This document shows, piece by piece, positions 13,149 to 26,450 of a stretch of 64,000 nucleotides of DNA. Positions within the stretch are counted from its first letter, which is position 1. The number at the start of each line of letters is the position of its first letter. A program made the translations under genes and the position numbers. The notes below the pieces were generated by a model, which did not search any database, was not told the DNA's origin, and worked only from the letters and a program-made list of their open reading frames with translations. Source of the DNA: Sisyra terminalis (lineage: Eukaryota > Arthropoda > Insecta > Neuroptera > Sisyridae); contig OY292277.1 in assembly GCA_958496175.1 (NCBI GenBank), positions 39,257,050 to 39,321,049 of the forward strand, read 5' to 3'.

Positions 13149-13330
13149 CTCGGCTCCGCTAAGGGCGCGATCAGGAGTTTGTCGCACATGGCAATGCAGG
13201 TAGGCTGTTGCGCCCAGTTGCACAGTAACATTAGTGATCGTATTATTTTCGCCGACTTGAATCGCTGGATTTTGCTGGTGGTAGTCGAGCAGCGAGTTTG
13301 ATTGCCATCCACCCGCGTCCCGTTTTCCAG
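13149..13330 (-). CDS. dpr12: dpr12-like: exon with N-terminal half of Ig domain 1
   Basis: The minus-strand acceptor TTGTTTCTAG (AG at 13332-13331) opens 182 nt in phase 1, and the donor GAG|GTTAGT (13148) closes in phase 0. The 61 codons read AGKRDAGGWQSN, then a short linker, then NPAIQVGEN, NNTITNVTVQLG, ATAYLHCHVR and QTPDRALSGAE. VTVQLGATAYLHC is the B-strand and first conserved cysteine of a V-type Ig domain, placed as in Dpr proteins. NNT and NVT are N-glycosylation sequons just before it. The exon end joins in frame to QVSW of the next exon. The reading continues open for some codons past both splice sites, so the boundaries come from the splice consensus and from the fit to the neighbouring exon. 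Confidence 0.9.
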
Positions 13331-15499
13331 CTAGAAACAAAATGCATAATACATGAATTTACCCCGAACTATACATGCACTTAAATATATCCCATTGTAT
13401 TATTAACATAATGCATACGAAATGGAGGAAAAATTTCACTAAAACTCATTCATACTAGCTCAATGAATTTGCTCAGTTCCTTTTTTTAATTTTATCAGAA
13501 TATTTTGAATACATAGGTATACATATCCGTGCTATACATATACCTTGCTCATCGTTTCGCTTTTAAACCAAAAAGGAATTTCCGTAGATCGTAAATTACT
13601 ACGTAGAAATACGTATATGAAAAAACTTGCATACAAACATTATTCGTTTTGTATGAACGTTCCACATTTATGTAGAGCATGGCGTTTAAATATTCGCGGT
13701 TCAAATTCCATTTGAGAACTATGCACTGACTCTTAAATACAAAACAAATAATTAAAATGAATTATAATTTTTTCATCGTCAAAATTGGCTCACTAGTAAT
13801 TTAGCCATGAACAACTTCTTATTGATTCTTAAATTAAATTTTTTAAATTTGTGAAAAACAAAAATGCCAATAAAGGGAATCCATTTCATAAGTAAGACAT
13901 ACCACTGGAATTGGAAGAATACACATTTTAAAACATTAAATTAAAAAAAAAGTTTTACAGACTTTAAATTAATTTACATCAAAAAGTTTAAAAATTTTAA
14001 AAATTTCATTTGATAATGAAAGTAAAATATGCCATAAAGTTAAAACTGTATTTTTCATAGATATAATAATGGAAAATCACGGTTAATTATTTACTCCCAC
14101 CACATATCATATTCTTATATGAGTGCTACAAAAAGCTTTAATTAATTTGAATCCTAATGTTAAAAATACAGTAATATATAAATAGTTTTTTGAATCGTAG
14201 TCTAATAATGTAATCTAAACTAATTGATAATTTTAATATTCCCTGTTTTATTTTATTTTGAGATGGATTTAGGATCTTGCTGGGCAGATATATTACAAAA
14301 AGAGTTCGATTAAGAAAATAATCGACTTCAATTTTACATGCAAAAGTGTTCAATCGCACAATAGTTTAACATCTGACCATAATTGAAAAACTACGATACA
14401 TTTGAATTACATTTATGAGTATTTGAAAATTGAAGATTTTCCTTAATAAAGAATATGTGCACTAGAATACTAAGCACAAAATAAAATTTGCAATTGATAA
14501 AATAATAAATGAATATTTGATGAACCTTGCCAGCTATAGACGCAAATGGAGGGAAAAATTCAACCACGCGGGAAAGTGAATCTACCATCAAGCAGAGAGC
14601 TGCTCTAATTGTTTTCACAAGATAAATTTAATGCGACAAGATAAATAAATATATTTTCGTTTTTCTCAAAGCAAAACTCTAAAGAAATTATTAAAAGAAT
14701 TACTATTCATAAAATAAATTATCTTTTTAAAAAAATTGTCTTGCCTAAATTTCTTATCTGTTGTTTTATCAATGGATTAGAATATCTCTCATTACATAAA
14801 ATATAATAATTGAAATTGATTTTGTGAGTCAATGCTTTTAGCAATATAATTGCATTTTAGTTAGACTTCAATATGACCAAATTTGAACCGAAAAATTCAA
14901 GTGATAGATTAGACATATTAAATATGCATTTGAAAATAAAGGGGAAAAAATTGAAAAGAAATAGGATTTCCTAAGTTAGCACAAATAAGTGTCAGTTGAA
15001 AAAAATAATTTTAGCGAGCAAAGCGAGCAGGGAGCGAAAATCCCTAGTTACACAGAAATCATAAAGTTTGCAAAAATCTTGATTTTAATTGATATTTACA
15101 AAATCCTTACAGTTTCATATCAATAGATCTTTCAATAGTTATAACAATTATTTTTTCAGGAAAAGAGCTAATAAAAGTGCTATAAAAATAAATTATTATT
15201 TTTTGTTTTGGTTTTCTATATCTTATTTTCTTGGTTACCTAGAACTTCTTTTTATAAGTCTTTTCTCTAACAAATTTGGTCGAAAATATTGAGAAGATGT
15301 AATTTTTGGAATCTACTATTTTTGTATAACCATTTTTATCATTAAGAAGAACTTTTTTGGTAGACTTAGCTAAAGCACTAATAGCATTAAAAATAATTTT
15401 CTATTCATCCTATAAATTTTCAACTATAAATTCAAATTATTATAGAAAATTGATCTTTGGAAATTGTTGCGTTATATTAAGTACAATTCATTGTTTATA

Positions 15500-15690
15500 C
15501 AATATATAAAAAATATTGTGGTCTCAAATAGGTAACACAATCTACTAAAGTAAACAATAAACAAAACAAGAGCTCAAAATAATATTTTTTTGAAGGATTA
15601 CCCTGATATTTCAACTACCAAGCAACCATCCTTAGGAGCATTAAGAATCATTCCGTAACTGCTATGTGACTCATCACATAGCACAATATA
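15500..15690 (-). repeat. PLE-like repeat, family 3, solo copy
   Basis: Read on the minus strand it contains CCTAAGGATGGTTGCTTGGT then AGTTGAAATA (15636-15605). This aligns with the arms of the 51.6 kb foldback, and the neighbouring TAAAGTAAACAATAAACAAA stretch also matches. At 15660-15683 there is a 10-bp perfect hairpin, TGCTATGTGA/TCACATAGCA, with a 4-nt loop. Confidence 0.5.
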
Positions 15691-18091
15691 CTATATTTTA
15701 TATATTCTATAAACAATACAAATGCTAAAAAGTTAGCGAAAAAATCGAATTGAAATTTCTCAGCTAAAACATTGAATATTGAATATTGAATCCTTAGGAC
15801 TTTTTTCCATGGGATCATTTGTTATCTCGTGCAACAGTAAATGATTCGTTTTCTTTAAGAAAGATAATTGGAGTTTTTCATGTGAATCAAAATACTCCGC
15901 TTTACTATAATTCATAAGTTAATAATCTTAAACCTATTAATAATCATTTTATAGTTTATGGTACCAAAATGCTTCAGTTATCAGATTAAAGCTCAAATTA
16001 TTTATAATTTGTGAAAAAAATTTCCATGAGAAAAATGAAAGCTGTTAGTTGTTAAACCTAAATTTTATTTTACTGGCAACAATTAGGTTAACATTGTTAG
16101 AAAAACGTGACCTACATTCAATCGAGTGACGAACATCTGTCATGGTTTTGACTCTTGTGGTTGTTACTTTCCGTTTACATTGTTATTGTGTGAATCAAGA
16201 TGTGAATATTTATGTACCATCCTCATTAGTAACGCAGAACGTGTGTCATTAGTTAACCCACAGAGAAGTTTCCAACAAGTTATTATTATTCGAAATTAAC
16301 AATGTGACATCCTGGACCAAGTTTTCCCCTTTGCGATTTAAGTTATTCCATGAAATTGGAATAAATTGAAGTCACCCGCTTAGAGCTTTAACAGCTAGTC
16401 AATATGCAGTGGCTTCGATTGAAGAATCTGAACACATTTTAGCGCAACCTTAGCAGAACATATTTAGTTTAGTCAAAAGAAAATTGCTTTTTCATCTCTT
16501 TTCGAAAATAAATAAAAATAAATCTCAAAAGGAACAATCAAATGTCATTTAATTAATTATTATTGCAAAAGCTCTTTGGCCTCATTTTCTTTAAAAACGA
16601 ATGAAACAGGCGACACAGACGACGTGGAAAGGTTGAAAAATAAATTAACCCTTTCAATAAGTTGAATGAGCTTTTGAAATTAATTTCAAGCACATTTTTC
16701 ATAAATAGTACTCGAGCGACGGAAACTTTTTTGGGAAAACGCTATTAATATCTTCTTGGAAATATCTCTTTCATCTTCTCAAGTATACTTACTTGTTGCC
16801 ATTCATTCGAAAAGTAAAAAAATCAAATGAAACACAAGTATTTAAAGCATTTTCTTTAAAAATATTTAATAACACCCATCACTTAAACACTCACAAAATT
16901 GAAAAATTTTAAAACGAGGGCGATTTTCTCATTAATCTTGAGCGTTGATTATTCAAAACTTAGCAGATTACGTATTATACAACATAAAAATTTTTATGAA
17001 AGCGTCGCGAAAAAAGGGTGTTTATTGAGGAAAATAATTGAAAATTTCAAACAAAACGTTTCACGTTCGCTCGTTCCCGTTTTTAGCGATTTTATTAATG
17101 ATGTATTGAATATATGTTTGTGGTCGTTGCAATGAAACAAAGCCAATTATTTGGTTTGACTTTTTTAATGAATAAGAATGGCAAGGATCAGGTTATAGTT
17201 AATTAATTTTGTGAGGCTTGACCCGAAAAGGGTATTGTGGTGATTGTATTGAGATAACAAAAGCAGCCGCAACTGATTTATTTAACGTAAAGAAAATGTT
17301 AATCAATTTGATAAAGATTTTTTTTATCAATGTGATACTCTAGTTAAATTAACAGCACCGGATTTGCACTAGAGACACAAGGAGCTAGTGATCAAGGCTC
17401 TTCTATTGATTATGCAGAAGCGGTAAGTATTGGAGAATTCAAAAAAAAATTATCTTTGCGTTATTGAAAATATGTATATTTATCTACCGTATTAATATTG
17501 AGGACGAAGCACAAGTATAATACAATAATTTTAGTTCATTATTGAGAATGGTTCAAAATCAACAAGACTACAATTTTTTAGTAATATTCAGAAAACTTAC
17601 ATGACTCTTAATTTTAAACTTATCAAGCGTTTTTCTTTGTAAAAATATATTATTGACTCAGAATTGTTTAATTTAGAATAAAGACAATGAGAAGGCATTT
17701 TTCATGGTACTCCTGGATGGCACTTATCTGATTTGATCCTAAAATGGTATGTCCCATCAAGATATTCTATTGAACTTGTTATTTTATGTAAAAATTAAAA
17801 ATATAATAGGTATGTTTTTAAACGAAGACACATTTCTTTATTGCGATCTAAATACTAATTAAATTATGAAAAAATTAACAATTTTATGAATTATTTGTGA
17901 AAAACTTTCCTAACTTTTCCATTGACATATTGAAATTCTTTACTTCCCTGCCTTTTCTGGTATAACTCATTGTATTAGTTTTTTTCGATTATAATTATAT
18001 AACACTTTATTATAACAATTTTCTCAGTTACTTACTAAATTACCTAATTATTTTTCATGATTTTCTATTCTTACAAAACAAAATTAATAAT

Positions 18092-18256
18092 TGTCTACAA
18101 GTGGCTGAGTGGTAAAGGTGACCGTTCGAAAACTGGTAGATGTTGGGTTCGAGTCTCATATCAAGCAAATTTTCTCTATTTCCAATTTAAGGATTTTTAC
18201 AAACCCTTAAGTCGCTAAAAACCTTAGTAGTAATAGAGCGACGTTAAAAAAAAACT
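18092..18256 (+). mobile_element. tRNA-derived SINE, copy 1 (fullest)
   Basis: The head resembles a serine-type tRNA with an A box, TGGCTGAGTGG (18102-18112), and a B box, GGTTCGAGTCT (18146-18156), at about the right spacing. An unrelated body follows (ATCAAGCAAATTTTC), then a conserved tail, AAGTCGCTAAAAACCTTAG...GAGCGAC, ending in an A-run. The tail shared with the 47.5 kb copy shows this is a SINE and not a tRNA gene. The tRNA stems are not intact. Confidence 0.75.
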
Positions 18257-21004
18257 AAATATACATTTTTTTATGTCTCTTAAAGTATTTTTAAATCTAA
18301 TCCTTTAATTAAACTTCAAGTATCAATAGGTCTCGAATGACGTATATATCGTGCATGTATATTGTGGAATGGACTATGGGAGTGGCCATATTAAAATTTT
18401 AAAATTTCAACAATCAAAACAAATGAACATCTTTAAATCTCAGAATCTCATTGGTTAATAGTCTCTTGCATTGAAATGTTGGTGCTATCATCAGATATTA
18501 ATGCATAACCTGACTTATTTTGGTTTAATTGTTCTTATTTGATTAACTCCATTTAATTTAAATCCCCAAAAAAGATCCAAGTTATACTTCTAATAGTGCT
18601 CACTTAATTAAAAGCTTTGACACCTAATTATATGCCAGTTTTTGAGTTACTTACATAATTAACAAATTTAAAAATTTATTGTGATTGAGAAAGCATTTTA
18701 CAAGTGAGAATGAAAATTCTTTCATAATTAGTTATAGATTACTTTTTTTTAGCCAAACGAGATTATTCATAGCATAAGATATTGCCAATTTCATGAGCTT
18801 TTTCATAAATTTCAGCAATTTTTCATGAGCTTTGAAATTAAAATAATTGATTTTTTTGGTTCTTATGATTGAACTTAACTACTAAAATTAATAGTGTTAA
18901 GGTTTATATTAGTATTTGGTTGAAAATTTTAAGTATGGAAAAAATTATTGAAATAATGAATAGAAAATAAAGCACTGAATAAAATATGGTTGTCGATTAT
19001 CCTTCCTAATGCCAATACAAATTTACTCAATTATGTTTTAATGCAAATTGAATAAAAATTTTCCGTAAATCAAAAATTTGTTAAACTTTAGAAAAATCCA
19101 TCAGGAAGTATAATTTTAAATGATTTTCTTTCTAAACCAGAATGTAAGAGTAAAGTAGAAAAATAATGGTGAAATATATTACAATTTTCAATTTGTAGAT
19201 AATGTATCTACTTTAACAATAAATCTTGATTCATATCCTTAAAGTCATAGTTTATTAATAAATCGTTCAATATTCGTATTGTAAGTTTTCATGTAGTTTA
19301 GCTAGTAGTTTTAGTTAGAAGTTTAGTTTGATAGGCACTCGTTTATACCAAATTCAGCCTATTATTTTTTGCATAAAAAACTAAATAAAACATTGAAAAT
19401 AGTCACCCTACTAAATAACTTTGCTTACTTTAGTTTTCATGTTATTGCTGGCTAGTTTTTTTTGTGGACTGATTTCCCAAAGCGAGTTAGTGTGTAAGAT
19501 AGTCTAATAAGTTATTGTAGTACAGATTAAGTTTCAAAGTCTTCCAGAACAAGTTTATGATAAGAAAGTGAGAATAACTCAATAAAAACTTTTTCGATCT
19601 TAATAACTCAAGAAATATAACAGAACAATTTGTGAAATCTTAAATCTTAATTTTCAGAGAAGCATTGATAAGTGTGAAAAGTTTGGAGCATATAGGTTAA
19701 ATAGATTTTAAATATCGGGGGCAAAAGTACCTTCAAATGATTTGTTAAAATGGTTCCAAACTTGGCTAACCTACTACGAGTCTCGAGAAATTTTTAGGCC
19801 TTTTAGGCTTTACGAAAAAGTTATTTATTATTGATATTGGTATTTTGCTTTTGATACTATTGTCATTGTGTATCCCGTCACCCTGTCGAATAAAACATAG
19901 TACAAAAATCGAGTTAGATATAATACAGAAATGATGATAAGGGTAAAGAGTTGCTTGATAGTGTCGAACTTCCGATACAGCACTTAATTAAAAGTACACT
20001 TTTCTACTTGTTCGTTATTACGTCCGTTTCTCAAAACCTTCCTCTTTCTCTTCAAGCCGGACGGAATATACGGCAAGTTCCGGAAAGAAAAACGTAATAC
20101 ACACTAGGATTAAGTGTGGGGTACCGAGTTAAAGAGTGGGTGGTATGAGGTGACTCAAGTTACTAACGTGATCGATAGTCGTATCGCCATTTATTACACT
20201 TTTCTTTGGTGAAGTGAAAGATAAATAAACACAATACGATTTAGTCGAAACTTGCACGTTTAGTTGAGACACCTGACAAAATTATTTCTAGCTCTCCCAT
20301 GTGACACAATGATAAATTTATTTATTTAAGCTGTTTCCAGGTTTACTTTGGATGCGAAAATAAAATTATTGACACAGGGTATCATTTTTCATTGTGTAAG
20401 GTATGAAAAAAGCGTAAAGCTCACTAACTTTGATATTAGTGTTGTTAATTAAAAGCTTTTTCTTTAATTTTAAATATTTGATGAGTTGTTCTATTCCTCT
20501 TTGAATCTTTATATAACAGCTTGACTATTGACTATATCGGTATACTTTCTACAGTCTGCACACTTGAGATCTACATTGAATTCATCAACAAATTGTTTCT
20601 TTTTGTGCCCAAATATTTCTTTTGAAATCAAAGATGAAACGTTTAATCATCTATTCTATTTTAATCAAATCTATCCGATTTTAGTTTAGTCAAACAACGT
20701 TTCACGTGATAAAGAAAAAAATGTTTTTATTCGTTAAAATTTTGTTTGAAGTATTTTTTTTAACTTATCTGTAAGGAATTAAAGAAAAAACCAAGTGAAA
20801 TCCAACGAAGCATACTGAGTATTCTTTAAATTTTAATTATCTAAACGAACCGTTTTGAAATACATAAAAATTTCACTCGTGACCAATTTTCTTGATTACT
20901 TTTCTTTCACTGTAAATTGCAAAATACGTTTAGCAAAAAAAATAAATAAATAAATAACATGATATCTTTCGTTATCAAAAGTTAAGATTGAATGAAACGA
21001 GCTT

Positions 21005-21439
21005 TTAAGCGACGGAGTGAGGAAAAAAGTATAACGTCACGCTCTTATGTGTGAAGAATCGTGGCGAAGAAGAAAAATATTTAGAAAATTCAACGGCAGC
21101 AATGGATTTTACTGTGCGATCCGAGCCCGATATAGGAAAACTATTAAAAGCATTTTCCTTCCGTCGCGCTACAAAGTAATTAATGGAGTTAAAGTTTGAT
21201 GATTTCGAGACTCTAATGATCGTGACAACAGCATCGTCGTCACTCAATTTATTTAACTCGCGCTTTATATGAAAAGCGCGATGAAAAGCACGGCTTTTAC
21301 TTCTATTACGATTATTTTCCAAGCTCGACGAGCCATAACACAAGAGAAAATCAAGCAAAAAGGAAAACTTGTGATTTACAAACCAGCTCATTTCTACAGG
21401 AACTCCGTAATTATCACCGCAAATCATACAAAATTTCAT
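21005..21439 (-). other. Compositionally richer block with an unsupported 144-codon frame
   Basis: It is richer in G+C than its flanks, with scattered CG-containing words and a hairpin (TCGCGCTTT/AAAGCGCGA) at 21258-21281. A 144-codon minus-strand frame spans it but shows no domain, and its Ser/Phe/Arg-rich make-up looks like a chance frame. An intronic regulatory or conserved non-coding block is an alternative; conservation was not tested. Confidence 0.25.
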
Positions 21440-21599
21440 TAATTATATATAACTACTTTTATAGATGATAATCGTTCACACCAACCTAGGATATTTCTAT
21501 TTTCATAGTTCATAATCTTATTTCATTACCATTTCTGCTAAACTGGTCGTTTTGCGAAACATAAAATCTCTTATGCTTGATGATGAAGGTAGATTGGCT

Positions 21600-21960
21600 A
21601 TAATACTAGTTTTTTTATATTTCCTCATACTTTTCGAAGATTTAGACTATTCGTACAGCTGATTGGCGACGAATTGATGCCTTTGAAATGAGAGTTTAAA
21701 ATGAAATGCTGCGGATTGCACCAACAAAAGTTTTCTTCTTAAACGAAGTCAAACCAGTTCAAAGACTCTTCTCTAACGTATGGACGAATCCTTGAATTTT
21801 TTGGACACATAACGCGCCACGATACAATGGAAAACTTATAGTAAAATATGATCTGAAGGAAAAAAAAACTACGATCGATCACCGATCCATTGGAGTTTTG
21901 TGTCCGCAACGTGGCAGGCAAAGGAGGGTACTCGCTAGAAAAACACTATTCAGTGAGTCC
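21600..21960 (+). pseudogene. Non-LTR retrotransposon C-terminal remnant
   Basis: The plus strand at 21661 reads DWRRIDAFEM. With frame shifts it continues to MLRIA and then to PFFGH-like text (LEFFGHITRHDTMENLIV around 21790-21840). This is the FEMW-x-YRRMLRI ... FGHI pattern seen after the reverse transcriptase domain of many insect endonuclease/RT elements. Stops and frameshifts break it, so it is dead. Confidence 0.6.
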
Positions 21961-24900
21961 TAAAAAATTTCCCCTTTGCTCAAGTGGCAGCTTTATGTAT
22001 TAGCACAATTGGCACCATGTATTGCCATTGATGTTTGGATTCATGAAAAGAATTAACTAATTTACTGAGAACATAAGAGAAGAATTTTAAGAAGATGTTT
22101 GAGAAATTTTCATGAACTTCCGTGGTCTCTTACTATGCGGCACCATTTTCCAGGGGACTGGCTGAACATTCCTCGTTTTGATTTAGATGAAAGTATTGAA
22201 ATTCTCGAGATATACAATCTTTTCTTAGTAAATTTTATTGGAATGTAACACTCTAGTATGTCAACTAAAACAGCTGTGATTCTCAATTCTCATCATCAAC
22301 ACCATCAAAGCTAATGCGAGCTTTTCTTGGAAATTCCTCTACGCTGCGTCTAGAAGAACTATTGCCTATCAACTTTGGTCTTAATTCTAATTGGCTTAAA
22401 ATAAATTTTAGCTGGCAACCAATGAATCTTTATGGATTTTCCTCAGATATCCAATTTGTTGAACAGAGTTTAGGATCTCCAAACTTTGTTCTGGTTATCC
22501 ACGTACAGTTTACAGTTTGCTATCAAAGGAGTAATAAAATTTTTCAGTTATACTATAGAAGTTTTTAATGAGGTACTTTCTCCGAATCTTTTCAATATGG
22601 TTAAGAAATTAAATTATTAAAGAAAAGTTTTTTTCTATCTACAAAAAATAAATTGTTTACACAACGGTAAAACATCGGAAGCAAAAATACTTAAGATTTA
22701 TATTGCTTCCACCCCTTACATCATTACCTGAAAGTCTTGAAAATTGAAATTGAAAAAAAAGGGTCAGACCGGAAGAACCTACCTTGATCTTACGCAATAT
22801 AAAAGAGTGAAGATAGACCATTGTTACGGATTCGATTTAGTTTCAATCAATATGCTAATATCAATTTAAAGGTCATACGAACGTTGGCTTACATTGTTAG
22901 CTCTAAAACTCTTGACAAGAATAAAACCTAAAAAGAAATAAACTAAGTTTTTATGTAAAACAAACCTATAATATTGATATTTTAAAGATCAGTAGGCCTA
23001 ATGTACAGGATCATAAAATTGTTTTAATTGTTTTAAATATTTTTTCTACAAATATCATAATATAATATCGCTGTTAAGTTTTATCTTACCATGATAAAAT
23101 TTAAGAAATGTTCATTTAAAAATGCCTAAAAATCATTAAATTTCAAATGCCTAAAACGAGTTCGACATTAAAATGACGTCACAATACGAAACTTAAAAAT
23201 TCCACGGACGTTTTCTCATGTTAAATGTACTTAAACACTAAAGAAAGATGGTTAAGCCGTTTAAACATTATGTTAAAGAATTTAAACCATTAAAATCTAT
23301 AAAATCTCTAATCCTAAGAAAAAAAAATGATAGTAATTTTCAGGATATAAAAATGTTTTCCATGGTGAAAAATTGAAAAAAAATGTTAAAAAGTGTGTAA
23401 ATTATTAATGTTTTTATGATAACCGCTCAATGATTTGTTTATTACTCGGTTTCAATATGCGTACTGATGAGTACTGTGACGTCACAGAAGACTCATAGGC
23501 GCATCCATCCTTTTTGAACATTCGTTTGTTCAATAAAATTAAAAAAAAATCTGCCAAAACACAAGTATTTCATAATTCAAAATTAGATTTTTCTTATTTT
23601 AAAAAAACCCGAGAATTTTTTCATTTCCATTGACTTGTGGTTGAATACAAAGAAGATTTTATGCCTGAATTATTTATATTTGGTCATTTGGAATAAATCG
23701 AAAAAATGATAAATCCTAGAAAGCAGCAATTTGTATTTAAACTTGCAAAACCTTCTAGTTTTACAACTCGGATTTTAGTAGAAATAAAATTAACTAAAAC
23801 TTTGGCTTGTTTTTATAAAAATTTAAAAAAATAATAATTTTGAGCTTTTAAGAAAGCGTTTAACCTTTTTTACTGATGAACATTCAAAGGTTAATATTAA
23901 CATTTATTTTATTTAGAGCTTTTTATTTAGATCTGCTAGCTAAGAGCATCTAGATGTATTGTTTGGATTTTGGTTGAAATAAATTACGTCGTTTCAATTT
24001 TTCCGTTAGTAAAATAGTTTATTGTTAAAAATAAGTCAATGATATTTGCATGGTAATAATAGTGTTTTGTATAGTAAAGTTAAATTTTGATAGAGGGAGT
24101 GAATTAGCACCCTCTGAAGTACTCATAAAAAATTTTTAGAAACCCTTAAAAGTTGTATATAATATTTTTGTCTTACAAATATTAATCTTTGTTATTATTT
24201 TCCCAATAAATTAAGAATTACAATTTCCAGATTTTTAAAGGAGCTACATCTGACCTTCCTTGCCAATGTTAACCTAGCACTAAGGGCATAGGCAATGCAA
24301 AAGTATTCAATGAAATTTTTTCAAAGTATTATTATTAAAATAAAATATCACCAAAAATTGGTAAACAATTCAAAATTATAAATGCCATTCCGTAATTGAG
24401 TTTTCTTGTTCATTCAGGGAAATTTCATTTTAAAGTCTTAAGAATAATTATTTTAACAAAGTCATACATTTCCATAAAATTTTATCTCAACTAATTAAAA
24501 CTCCCTTATTAAAAACACAAATTTTAGTTTTAATTGAATTTCCAAAAAGCGAGACTAACAGAATTGCATAAGCAAACCAAATGCATTTCAGATTAACCTC
24601 AATAATTGCATATTAATTCCGTCCATTTGTACCGAAGTTCGTCGGGGAAATATGAATATTGTCCACTCGAAACTTGAAACGCTTGAACAATTTCCACCAT
24701 TTAATCTAAGCATTTAATTTCGAAACTACAAAATCGATCGCCCTATCAATTCTCAAACTTATTCATCCATAACTGGGTCCAATAATTCCTAAAGCTTTAT
24801 TGCCGATGCGACGCATTTGCAACTATCATAAATAAACTGGCGAACGTTCGCAAACTAGCTCAACACCATCGAATGTTCCAATTATATCTGTTCAACAATT

Positions 24901-25020
24901 AGAAAAAAAATTAACTTGTAATTTATAATCGAATTAAATTTTGTTGAGCTTTTATCAAGTACATTTTATTGTACATTACATGAGCTTTTAACACAGCCGG
25001 TTAGATCATATCTTTCCTCT

Positions 25021-25075
25021 ACTATTATTATCATGATTATTATTATTACTATTATCACTATTACTATTACCATTC
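25021..25075 (+). repeat. Imperfect ATT/ACT trinucleotide repeat
   Basis: A run of ATTATTATC, ATTATTACT and ATTACTATTACC units; simple sequence only. Confidence 0.8.
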
Positions 25076-25689
25076 TGGCATTAATATAGTGTGAACATAT
25101 TACCTGGATAAAATTAGCATAGATAATGACACATCTCTCATGTTACTTATGCAAATTACTAAACAGGTGTACAAGTTTGGAGCGTCTTTCATTAAAGCGT
25201 AACATATTTGTTGAAATGCTCGAAACATATTCTCTTCCTTTTCGAAAACAACTGAATGTTCAAGTCGTCTACCCCACCCCCTGACTCGTCTCCTGTCCGC
25301 AATAGAGAAGTTTTAATGCATTTGCATTGGTACACAATGAAGACGTATACATGAGCTTTAATGCGTTGCCTCTCTCCGCACTGCCCCATTTGGGTGCATT
25401 AATGTAGTATTAATCTTAAGTTAATGGAGCTTTTGTTGGGAAAGAAAAAGTGCGACGGTGAATGTAAGTTTATTGTAAAACTTTGATGTTTTGTTGTGGA
25501 GAAAAGAATTTAAGATTCACTCTTGTTAATTTGGTATAAATCGTTCATTTTTCAAACTACAAGGAAAATAAACTAAGCTTTAGAAATTTGAGAAATATAT
25601 AAACCGTAAAAACTTATTTTTGAAGTTATACTTCTTAATACTTTATATATAGCTAGCGAACAGTTAAAAACAGTCAGATCGGATACAAT

Positions 25690-25850
25690 CTTTAAGCGGC
25701 CTATACACGGTCAATATTATTTTGCAATGTGGGATGCACAATATATTGATGGCGGTCCCTAGATATAATTGTACAATATGTTGGTTTGTCCAAAATATTG
25801 TATCGTATATTGACGGTTGTGCAAAATAACTAGAAGCATAGTGTAGTTGA
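25690..25850. mobile_element. Possible MITE remnant
   Basis: It starts AAGCGGCCTATACACGGTCA and contains scrambled inverted pieces (CAATATTATTTTGCAAT; TTGACGGTTGTGCAAAATAA). The start resembles the CAGGCCATTCAC terminus of the neighbouring MITE, but I cannot find a clean right end. Confidence 0.3.
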
Positions 25851-26450
25851 CATTATAATTGCATTTTCACACTAGGTTGGAATGTAACCGGTCTTAAGCA
25901 GGCCATTCACACTCCGACTTGCAGTTCAACTAGTCGGACTACTAGTCGGATCACCTAACTAAATGATCCGCTAGACATTCAACTTCCAACAAAACCATTC
26001 ACGGTCCGATTTTAGATCCAACTTTGAAAGTCGGACCACTAGTTGGACTGCATGTCGGAGCGTGAATGGGCTGCTTTATACATTTTGGTACTCAAGGTTT
26101 AATTACCGGATTTTAACTGGCGAAAGATGTTTAATTGCTTTTTCATACTAGATTGGAATGTAACCGGTCTTTTTTATTTTGGTATTCAAGGTTTTATGAC
26201 CTGATTTTAACCGGTGAAAGAAGTATTAATTGCATTTTCACACTAGGTTGGAATGTAAACCGGTCTACCATATTTTGGAACTCAAGGTTTTATTACCTGA
26301 TTTTAACCCTCGAAAAAAGTGTTAATTGTATTTTCACACTAGGTTGGAATGTAAATATATCTAACACATTTTGGAAATCAAGGTAATATTACCTGATTTT
26401 AACCCTCGAAAGATGTATTAATTGCATTTTCACACTAGGTTGGAATTGTT
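25840..26450 (+). repeat. Tandem array with a 95-96 bp unit, five copies of the key word
   Basis: ACTAGGTTGGAATGTAA recurs at 25871, 26147 (ACTAGATTGG), 26242, 26338 and 26434. The last three steps are 95, 96 and 96 bp. Each unit reads TTAATTGCATTTTCACACTA, then GGTTGGAATGTAAMCGGTCT, TTTTGGWAYTCAAGG and ACCTGATTTTAAC. The first step is 276 bp because a MITE (25899-26073) sits inside that unit. An 83-codon frame through the array is just the repeat read in one frame. Confidence 0.9.
25899..26073 (+). mobile_element. hAT-like MITE nested in the tandem array
   Basis: It is 175 bp long with termini CAGGCCATTCACACTCCGAC and (inverted) CAGCCCATTCACGCTCCGAC. The inverted repeats extend inward through TTGCAGTTCAACTAGT. 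Sibling repeat units show the empty site: about 5 nt separate CCGGTCT from ATTTTGG in them. Here 12 nt flank the element in total, consistent with a 7-8 bp duplication as made by hAT transposases. No ORF is present. Confidence 0.7.

Noticed and set aside
15014..15052. Repeated GCGAGC words (AGCGAGCAAAGCGAGC) as a regulatory site
   Set aside because: Such words are common in repeat debris; no partner element or spacing pattern is visible.
18092..18160. A functional tRNA-Ser gene
   Set aside because: A and B boxes are present but stems do not pair properly, and the body and tail match a second dispersed copy, so it is a SINE.
21005..21439. 144-codon minus-strand ORF as a gene
   Set aside because: No domain, signal peptide or splice context, and composition looks like a chance frame in a richer block.
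23070..23110. microRNA-like hairpin (TTAAGTTTTATC/GATAAAATTTAA)
   Set aside because: Stem is short and A/T only; such stems are expected often in this composition.
26135..26386. 83-codon ORF
   Set aside because: It is the 96-bp tandem repeat translated; the repeated phrases come from the array.
25840..26450. CRISPR-like array
   Set aside because: Whole 96-bp units repeat without variable spacers, and the setting is an animal intron.
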